NCBI GenBank assembly: GCA_023381945.1
Contig: JAMCQY010000174.1
Coordinates: 1 to 8,399 of the forward strand
Direction: 5' to 3'
Length of the DNA: 8,399 bases
From: Deltaproteobacteria bacterium
GTDB lineage: Bacteria > Desulfobacterota > Desulfobaccia > Desulfobaccales > 0-14-0-80-60-11
The translations under genes were made by a program, and so were the position numbers. This document shows positions 1 through 4,789 of this stretch, in pieces. The notes under the pieces were generated by a model. That model saw only the letters and a program-made list of their open reading frames with translations. It did not search any database and was not told where the DNA came from. Positions within the stretch are counted from its first letter, which is position 1. Each line of letters begins with the position of its first letter.

Positions 1-272
1 CCTCTTGGTGGTGGGGTGGTCGGATGCACCAGGCCTTCGGGCCTGGTGAGGATTGAAACATCCTGCTCGCCGCAGTCGGCGCATTGATAGGAGGATGCAC
101 CAGGCCTTCGGGCCTGGTGAGGATTGAAACATCTATGGCCTGCCTTCCTTCCAGTCGACCCTTGGATGCACCAGGCCTTCGGGCCTGGTGAGGATTGAAA
201 CCTGATCATGCCGGCGCAGGCGCTCCCGGTGCAGGGATGCACCAGGCCTTCGGGCCTGGTGAGGATTGAAAC
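1..272 (+). CRISPR. CRISPR array, 3' (leader-distal) part, four repeats
   Basis: Four identical 38-bp repeats lie at 22-59, 93-130, 164-201 and 235-272. They are separated by three spacers of exactly 33 bp (60-92, 131-163, 202-234), giving a strict 71-bp period. Bases 1-21 are the end of another spacer, so the array continues to the left. Each repeat starts GGATG, then has a perfect 9-bp stem (left arm CACCAGGCC) closed by a TTCG loop, then an 11-base tail ending GGATTGAAAC. The ATTGAAAC end is the usual 3' end of many type I and III repeats (the crRNA 5' handle), so the array is read on the + strand with its leader outside the window. An 11-base tail after the stem is what Cas5d leaves in type I-C, but 38 bp is longer than usual I-C repeats, so the type is left open. 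No cas gene is visible. The last repeat is not degenerate, and unique sequence begins at 273. Confidence 0.97.
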
Positions 273-565
273 ATGATGGCACCCACGGAAATCTATTTTC
301 CACCGGATCTTCTTGACCAGTGGCCGAACTTGCCGGGGCCCGGAAAAGAAACAAGGCCGGCAGCTGACGCCACCGGAACGCGTGAGGTTTTTGGAGGCTG
401 GCAAGGTCCATCAGTTTACAGGTGATCCACCGGAACGTCAGGACGAAAATCCGGCCCGAATTTAAACGATCCGCCAGCACCCAAGGGATAACAATCCCCG
501 GCATGGTCCGGGGCAATTTAGTCCACTTTGTACCCCCGCATTATGAAAAGGAGGAGTTTTTCGCA
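273..565. other. Non-coding stretch between CRISPR array and HTH gene
   Basis: I see no convincing gene here. Small open frames on both strands run across it, but the minus-strand one extends into the CRISPR repeats and none resembles a protein. Two details stand out. The octamer CCACCGGA occurs at 300-307, 370-377 and 427-434; the last two copies extend to an 11-base identity, CCACCGGAACG. A short perfect hairpin (CCCCGG at 496-501, CCGGGG at 508-513) lies about 50 bp before the HTH gene and has no T-tract. Being next to a recombination module, the octamers could be protein-binding sites, but this is only suggestive. Confidence 0.4.
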
Positions 566-763
566 TTGATCAATACTGCTGTTGAGCGACGCATGTTTGG
601 CATCCAGGAACTCTCTGATTACCTGGGCCTCAGCCCCAAGACTATTTACAATCAGCTGTCTGCCGGGACTTTCCCGATCAAGACTAAGCGGTTGGGCCGA
701 CGGCTGAAGTGGGACCGCCGCGACGTGGACCATTACCTGGATAAACTTCCCACCATCAACTAA
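566..763 (+). CDS. Small helix-turn-helix (excisionase-family, HTH_17-like) protein
   Basis: This 65-residue protein consists almost entirely of one winged helix-turn-helix of the MerR/excisionase type. The core reads MFGIQELSDYLGLSPKTIYN, then a turn with GTFPIKTKRLGRRLKW (the wing) and a final helix with DVDHYLDKL. I chose the TTG start at 566 because an AAAAGGAGGAG ribosome-binding site ends 9 bases before it (546-556). The ATG at 593 would leave the site too far away, and the frame remaining open back to 422 has no such signal. Proteins of this family (PF12728) bind DNA as small regulators or as recombination directionality factors. Its place 130 bp upstream of a tyrosine integrase on the same strand fits an Xis role, but it could equally be a repressor. 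The gene looks intact although the integrase is broken. The family call is firm; the excisionase role is inferred from context. Confidence 0.78.
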   Translation: MINTAVERRMFGIQELSDYLGLSPKTIYNQLSAGTFPIKTKRLGRRLKWDRRDVDHYLDKLPTIN

Positions 764-780
764 TTACCCCAACCAATTCA

Positions 781-809
781 TTGACAGCAGGGCCGGGACC
801 TGGCATACC
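781..809 (+). promoter_or_regulatory. Candidate sigma-70 promoter for the integrase
   Basis: A perfect -35 box TTGACA (781-786) is followed, after a 17-base spacer, by CATACC (804-809). This matches TATAAT at 3 of 6 positions but is preceded by TG at the extended -10 position (801-802). Transcription would start near 816, about 77 bases before the integrase ATG. Within that leader lies a near-perfect anti-16S match, AAGGAGGTG (820-828), followed by a run of seven T. It is 16 bases before a GTG (845) in the integrase frame, which is too far for efficient use. Confidence 0.4.
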
Positions 810-892
810 TACAGCCAGGAAGGAGGTGGTTTTTTTCCAAGCCAGTGGCCCCGTCTCTGCTGTCTCCTGATAACCAAAAGGAGAAGCAGGAA

Positions 893-1896
893 ATGAATGT
901 TTACCAAAAGTATAAGGATGCTCAGGGCCGCAAAACCGGCCCCTGGTTCATCAAGTACCCCATCAGCCGTGACCCGCTGACCGGCAAGATCAAATATAAG
1001 ATCGAGAAGGTAGGGTTCCAGAAGAAGTTGGCCGAGCGGGCCTACCAGAAGAAAATGTGGAGTGGGCGGAGAAGAAGTATCTGGACATCAAGATGGTGGA
1101 GAAGTACCAGCACCAGCGGCTAAGGTAGTCAACCAGGTACGGTAAACGCAGGTCACAGGCCAATGTCAACCGGACAATCGCTGTGTTGAAGCGAATGTTT
1201 AACCTGGCCGTGAGGGACGAGCTGATGGAGAAGAACCCGTGCTGGAAGGTCAAAATGCTGAGGGAAGATAATGCCAGAGATCGCGTTTTGTCCCCTGAGG
1301 AGTTAGCCCGGTTGCTTTTCCATCTTCCCCGCCACGCAGCCATGGTAGTGCATTTCGCCTATCTTAGCGGCATGAGAGCTGGGGAAATTTTCAACCTCAC
1401 CTGGGATAGAGTAGACCTGGCCAACCGAGTAATCAGATTGGAGGCCAGTGATACAAAAACCGCCGAGCCTCGGGTTGTCTTTCTTTGCGATCAGGCTTAT
1501 GATATTTTAAAAAAGGCGGGCACGGTGCGGCATCTTGATCACAATAGGGTCTTCACCTATCGGGGGCGGCCTCTAAGGAAGATCAAGAAGGCCTTGCCCA
1601 ATGCCTGTCGAAAGGCCGGGATTACTAACTTCCGGTTTCATGATCTGCGCCATACTTTTAACACCAATATGCGCAAAGCCGGGGTTGACCACTCAGTGAT
1701 CATGAAGCTTACCGGCCACAAGACGCCTTCGATGTTCCAGCGGTATAACACCGTCGATCTCGATGACGCCCAGGATGCCTATCTGAAGTTGGAGGAGCTT
1801 CTTGGTAAAGACCAGGAGCGGGGGGCCACCAGGGCAGAGATGTGCTCCCCTGGTGCTCCCAAAGGTGGAATCTGTACAGCTCGAGATAATAACTAG
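893..1896 (+). pseudogene. Tyrosine recombinase (integrase), disrupted
   Basis: The remains of a phage/island-type integrase. The start is ATG 893, with AAAAGGAG at 876-883. The first frame gives an N-terminal arm-binding-like region (MNVYQKYKDAQGRKTG...) up to about 1056. One base is then missing: continuing one frame over, from GTG 1057, gives VEWAEKKYLDIKMVEKYQHQ, and this frame is the frame of the catalytic half. It then meets a TAG at 1126-1128, after which the same frame resumes (RRSQANVNRTIAVLKRMFNL). Compared with my recollection of the family, about 45 residues of the core-binding domain also seem to be missing after YLDIK. The catalytic domain is complete: Arg in SGMRAGE, HDLRHT with the second Arg, LTGHKT, and the nucleophile Tyr in FQRYNTV. 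A catalytic-half fragment could be translated from GTG 1183, but it would lack the DNA-clamping N-terminus. It lies downstream of the Xis-like gene and ends 14 bp before tRNA-Sec. Confidence 0.88.
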
Positions 1897-1910
1897 TTGA
1901 TTTAACATAC

Positions 1911-2008
1911 GGAAGTGCAAGGCTCACTGGTGGGGCCCCCGGACTTCAAATCCGGTGTACCTTCTGAATAAGGGGGTAGGTGGGTTCGATTCCCATGCAC
2001 TTCCGCCA
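1911..2008 (+). tRNA. selC: tRNA-Sec (UCA anticodon)
   Basis: The selenocysteine tRNA, which inserts Sec at UGA codons with SelA, SelB and SelD. The 98 bases include an encoded CCA (2006-2008) and the discriminator G at 2005. The acceptor stem has the diagnostic 8 bp: GGAAGTGC (1911-1918) pairs perfectly with GCACTTCC (1997-2004). The D arm is 1921-1937. The anticodon stem is 1939-1943/1951-1955, with loop CTTCAAA and anticodon TCA at 1946-1948. The long variable arm pairs 7 bp (1958-1964 with 1972-1978). The T arm is 1980-1996 with loop TTCGATT. A GATAAT at 1885-1890 could be its -10 box, but I find no good -35. The sequence GGACTTCAAATCC is shared with Escherichia coli selC. selC is a well-known integration target for islands, which fits the integrase remnant immediately upstream. 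The tRNA itself shows no damage. Confidence 0.97.
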
Positions 2009-2018
2009 ACAACTTATT

Positions 2019-2042
2019 GATATTTTTACTAAAAGAAATATC
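2019..2042. repeat. Short inverted repeat just after tRNA-Sec
   Basis: GATATTT (2019-2025) and AAATATC (2036-2042) form a 7-bp perfect inverted repeat with a 10-base A/T-rich loop, 10 bases after the CCA of the tRNA. It could be a weak terminator or processing hairpin for the tRNA, or part of an att region. It has no T-tract beyond the stem, so the role is open. Confidence 0.35.
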
Positions 2043-2061
2043 AGAAGTGTCAAAAAACCGT

Positions 2062-2083
2062 GGCGCCAGATTGGCACCAGATT
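2062..2083 (+). repeat. 11-bp tandem direct repeat downstream of tRNA-Sec
   Basis: GGCGCCAGATT (2062-2072) is followed immediately by GGCACCAGATT (2073-2083): ten of eleven bases match. It lies between selC and the transposase fragment. It could mark an integrase arm site or an insertion-sequence end, but two copies are not enough to tell. Confidence 0.4.
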
Positions 2084-2098
2084 TTAACGCATGTCTTG

Positions 2099-2530
2099 AT
2101 GTCCGAATCGATAAATCTGCCGGTCGGCTTCCCCCTGCGATTCGGCCGCAAGCCCTGGGAGCGCCGGGCCCTGGCCCGGGCCTTTGTGGGCAAGGCGGTG
2201 TATAACCACCCCACCACCTGCGCCACTATTGAAGCTTTGAAAGCTTCCCCGGTCTTCCGGCGCCTCTGCGGTTTTGTGAGGCGGGCCGACATCCCCTCCG
2301 AGTCCACTTTTTCCCGGGCCTTTGCGGAATTTGCCCAGCCGGGGCTGGGAGAGCGGGTCCATGCGGCCTTGGTGGAAGAGTGGGTGAAGCCGGAGTTGGT
2401 CGGGCATATCAGCCGGGACGCCACCGCCATCCAGGGGCGGGAGAAGCCCCTGGCGAAGCCGCAGCCCGCCAAACCGGCGCCTCGGAAGAAAGGCCGTCCT
2501 CGTCGGGGTGAGGTGCGGGAACCCAAGCTC
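2099..2530 (+). pseudogene. DDE transposase, N-terminal fragment
   Basis: From ATG 2099 the frame encodes MSESINLPVGFPLRFGRKPW, then an N-terminal helical region (RALARAFVGKAVYN, ...VFRRLCGFVRRADIPSESTF, FSRAFAEFA). It continues to GHISRDATAIQGREKP, whose Asp is probably the first acidic residue of the DDE triad. A Lys/Arg/Pro-rich linker follows (KKGRPRRGE). This matches my memory of IS4/IS5-superfamily transposases with a DUF772-like start, where the rest of the catalytic domain would follow. Here the similarity stops at about 2525-2530. The open frame, which can be read from GTG 2060 to 2758, goes on only through the antisense of an intron domain V and unrelated sequence. About half the enzyme, with the other two acidic residues, is missing, so this copy cannot transpose on its own. 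I could not identify terminal inverted repeats. Confidence 0.8.
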
Positions 2531-2532
2531 AT

Positions 2533-2566
2533 CAAACCGGACGTGCGGTTTTCCCGCATCCGGCTT
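2533..2566 (-). ncRNA. Group II intron domain V (fragment of an intron)
   Basis: Read on the minus strand, this 34-base stretch has the hallmark of group II intron domain V. It contains the AGC catalytic triad near the start (AAGCCGGATGCGG), a GAAA-type loop, a return strand ACCGCACG with the unpaired CG, and TCCGGTTT closing the lower stem. It is followed by GATGAGC, as often seen after domain V. I see no reverse transcriptase reading frame. The sequence on its 3' side runs directly into transposase coding, with no recognisable domain VI. On its 5' side only about 200 bases separate it from the next gene. This is therefore a 3'-end scrap of an intron, not a functional ribozyme. The motif recognition is by eye. 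Confidence 0.7.
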
Positions 2567-2707
2567 ACCGGTGATCGCTCAGCCCAAGGCATTCGCTGGG
2601 AGTTGATGACTTTTAGCACACAGGTAGACCAACCCCTGCGCCCGCAACGCTTGATACCGCGTTGGTCCTGGCAGGCGTTTAAACCCGCCCCTGCGATACT
2701 ACAGCGT
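2567..2707. other. Intergenic sequence, possible remaining intron domain IV
   Basis: This stretch lies between the domain V remnant and the terminator hairpin. I recognise no protein in any frame. On the minus strand it would be the 5' side of the intron fragment (end of domain IV), but I cannot align it to a known intron. Confidence 0.3.
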
Positions 2708-2733
2708 AAAAGGGCGACCCAGCGGGCCGCCCT
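2708..2733 (-). terminator. Candidate rho-independent terminator of the synthase gene
   Basis: AGGGCGACCC (2711-2720) and GGGCCGCCCT (2724-2733) pair with one mismatch around the loop AGC. On the minus strand the stem is followed by TTTT (2711-2708). It lies about 40 bases after the stop codon of the minus-strand synthase gene. The T-run is short, so this may be a weak terminator. On the + strand the same stem is followed by a T-rich but interrupted stretch. Confidence 0.5.
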
Positions 2734-2773
2734 ACGATTTATCTTTTGTCTTTACTGACCACGACCACTGCCT

Positions 2774-4603
2774 TTAAATTTCTCCGTCTTGCTCCATCTT
2801 GGCCAGGGCCTCGAAGCGGATATCTAGCCCAAGGACGCCCTGGATGTCCTCGGCTTCATTGCGCACCGGCACACTCACGGTGATGCACAGGGCCCCGGTG
2901 AACCGCGAGGTGTAAAAATCGGAGACGAAGACCTTGCCGCTCTTCATGGGTTCGATGAACCAGGAACGGTTGGACAGGTCTTCGTCCAGCTTCATTTCGG
3001 CATACTTGGCCCGGTCCACGATGTGGGTGATGTTCCGGGTGACCTTGCGTCCCTCCATGTTGGTGACGTACATGAACTGAATGAAGGGATTCTGGTCCAG
3101 GGCCTCCTGCAACACCGGCTCCATAGTCTCCGGGGCCATGGTCTGAATTTCCGGCCTCTGGGCCAGTTCTTCGGCCAGGCCCGCCGCCAGTTTGCCGGCC
3201 TTGAGTTTGAGTTGGTCGAACTCTGACACGAAAAATTCCGACAAGTACTTGCGGGTCATTTTCTCCATCTCTTCGCTGGAAATGGAGGTGCAGCGCCCGG
3301 CCTCGTATTGCTCCATGATCCGCTTGTAGATCTTGCCCACTCCCGGATGGTTCTTATCCACAGCCCGCTCGCCGGTCAGATTGAGCCGCGAGTTGATCCA
3401 GTGGACGATGCCGGCCTTGCCGGACTTGTCCGTAATGGTGATGGAAATCGGCCGGTTCAGGATCTTGGCGGTATCAAAGGCATTGTAAATCTCTTCGTTC
3501 TTCAGCAGCCCGTCGGCGTGGATGCCGGCGCTGGTGGTGTTGAAATTTCTACCCACAAAGGGATAGTTGGGCGGGATATGATAGTGCAATTCCTTTTCAA
3601 AGTAGGCGGCGATCTCGGTGATCACCCGGGTGTCGATGCCGTCGCTGCTGCCCTTCAAGGAGATGTACTCCAACAGCATACCCTCAATGGGGGCGTTGCC
3701 GGTGCGCTCGCCGAAGCCCAAGAGGGCGCCGTTCACGGCCCCGCAGCCATACAGCCAGGCGGTGGCGCTGTTCACCATGACCTTGTGAAAGTCATTGTGT
3801 CCATGCCATTCCATCAAATGGCCGGGGACTCCGGCATCATCAATCATGGCCCGCACCAGCTTGGGCACGCTACGAGGCAGGGCGGCTCCGGGATAAGGGA
3901 CGCCGTAGCCCATGGTGTCGCAGAGCCGGAGCTTGATGTCGATGCCGCTCTCGTCGCGCAGCTTCATCAATTCGATGGCAAAAGGCACGCAGAAGCCATA
4001 GATATCCGCCCGGGTGACATCCTCCAAATGGCAGCGCGGCTTGATCCCCTGGTCCAGGGCGGCCTTGACGATGCCCAGATATTCTTCCATGGCCTTCCGG
4101 CGGTTCCAATTGAGCTTCAGAAAAATGTGGTAATCAGACACGGAAGTCAGGATGCCGGTCTCCTTCAGGTCCATCTCCTTCACCAGTCCCAGGTCTTTGG
4201 CATGGGCCCGAATCCAGCCGGTGATCTCCGGAAAGGTGTAGCCCCGCTCCCGGCAGCGATTCACCGCTTCCTTATCCTTGTCGCTATACAGGAAAAACTC
4301 GCCAAAATCGATGATGCCATTAGGCCCGGAGAGGCGATGCAGCATGTCGAAGATATCGACAATCTGCTGCACCGTATAAGGCGGCCGGGCCTGCTGGCCG
4401 TCCCGGAAGGTAGTGTCAGTGATCAACATCTCCTCCGGGGGCGCGGGCATGACAAATTTATAGTCGAAATCGATTTTGGCGACTTCGGTATAGGGGAAGA
4501 TATCCCGCATCAAATTAGGTTCATCCACTTCCTGCAAGCGATACTTCCAGTGTGCAGAGTGCTCATGATCCAACAACCGGCGTTCCTTGTTCCAACGTGC
4601 CAT
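2774..4603 (-). CDS. DRE-TIM (HMGL-like / isopropylmalate synthase superfamily) enzyme with C-terminal Cache-like domain
   Basis: A 609-residue cytoplasmic protein with no signal peptide or membrane segment. Residues 1-58 are an N-terminal extension (MARWNKERRLLDHEHSAHW). Residues 60-400 are a TIM barrel of the acyl-CoA/2-oxoacid condensing family. It has TDTTFRDGQQ (62-71, with Arg67 and metal-ligand Asp68), CDTMGYG (228-234), the metal-binding HGHND (267-271), GFGERTGN (296-303, the GxGERxGN signature) and SAGIHADGLLKN (358-369). Residues ~500-605 resemble a Cache/PDC sensor (NPFIQFMYVTNMEGR, RSWFIEPMKSGKVFVSDFY, VLGLDIRF), an odd partner for a soluble enzyme. Relatives are usually named 2-isopropylmalate or homocitrate synthase. 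In anaerobes of this phylum Re-citrate synthase comes from the same superfamily, so the substrate is unknown here. The leucine-inhibition domain of LeuA is absent. The start ATG has a weak AAAAGG upstream. It follows aspS by 186 bp on the same strand. Confidence 0.85.
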   Translation of the reverse strand: MARWNKERRLLDHEHSAHWKYRLQEVDEPNLMRDIFPYTEVAKIDFDYKFVMPAPPEEMLITDTTFRDGQQARPPYTVQQIVDIFDMLHRLSGPNGIIDFGEFFLYSDKDKEAVNRCRERGYTFPEITGWIRAHAKDLGLVKEMDLKETGILTSVSDYHIFLKLNWNRRKAMEEYLGIVKAALDQGIKPRCHLEDVTRADIYGFCVPFAIELMKLRDESGIDIKLRLCDTMGYGVPYPGAALPRSVPKLVRAMIDDAGVPGHLMEWHGHNDFHKVMVNSATAWLYGCGAVNGALLGFGERTGNAPIEGMLLEYISLKGSSDGIDTRVITEIAAYFEKELHYHIPPNYPFVGRNFNTTSAGIHADGLLKNEEIYNAFDTAKILNRPISITITDKSGKAGIVHWINSRLNLTGERAVDKNHPGVGKIYKRIMEQYEAGRCTSISSEEMEKMTRKYLSEFFVSEFDQLKLKAGKLAAGLAEELAQRPEIQTMAPETMEPVLQEALDQNPFIQFMYVTNMEGRKVTRNITHIVDRAKYAEMKLDEDLSNRSWFIEPMKSGKVFVSDFYTSRFTGALCITVSVPVRNEAEDIQGVLGLDIRFEALAKMEQDGEI

Positions 4604-4623
4604 ATCGTAGCCTTTTAGCTGTC

Positions 4624-4751
4624 AGCTTTCAGCGATCAGCTTTTAGTTTTTAGTTTCGAATTTTTCGAGTTTTTCGAGTAATTCGGCGATTATTTAAGTA
4701 TATCAAATCAAGGTTATTTTGCTTTAAGCTGACCGCTGACCGCTGAAAGCT
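4624..4751. repeat. Inverted-repeat element with AT-rich centre between aspS and the synthase gene
   Basis: AGCTTTCAGCGATCAGC (4624-4640) matches the reverse complement of 4735-4751 at 16 of 17 bases. Between them lie about 94 AT-rich bases, including short direct repeats of TTTTTCGAG (about 4661-4679). The right arm carries GCTGACC twice in tandem (4728-4741). The left arm is itself a small array of CAGC/TCAGCT units. Such TCAGCTTTCAGC runs are dispersed intergenic repeats in several genomes I know. The element fills nearly the whole 4604-4789 gap, and I see no gene and no clear promoter in that gap. Confidence 0.6.
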
Positions 4752-4789
4752 ATAAGCTACACTTCCAATCGCCCCTGGCCAAATATTTT

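Noticed and set aside
496..513. CCCCGG/CCGGGG hairpin as a terminator of the CRISPR transcript
   Set aside because: There is no T-tract after it and it is over 200 bases from the last repeat.
133..516. 127-codon open frame on the - strand
   Set aside because: It runs through two CRISPR repeats and spacers and its remaining part shows no protein signature.
422..565. Upstream extension of the HTH protein to 422
   Set aside because: The extra 48 codons do not resemble protein, have no ribosome-binding site, and the strong AAAAGGAGGAG lies inside them, next to TTG 566.
845..892. GTG 845 as the integrase start
   Set aside because: Its anti-16S match is 16 bases away; ATG 893 has AAAAGGAG at good spacing and starts with the family-like MNVYQKYKD.
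2050..2619. 189-codon open frame on the - strand
   Set aside because: It is antisense to the transposase fragment; its first part (RMRENRTSG) is a translation of intron domain V, not a protein.
3308..4618. 436-codon open frame on the + strand
   Set aside because: It is wholly antisense to the DRE-TIM synthase, which has complete family motifs; the predicted protein has no recognisable pattern and is a GC-rich shadow.
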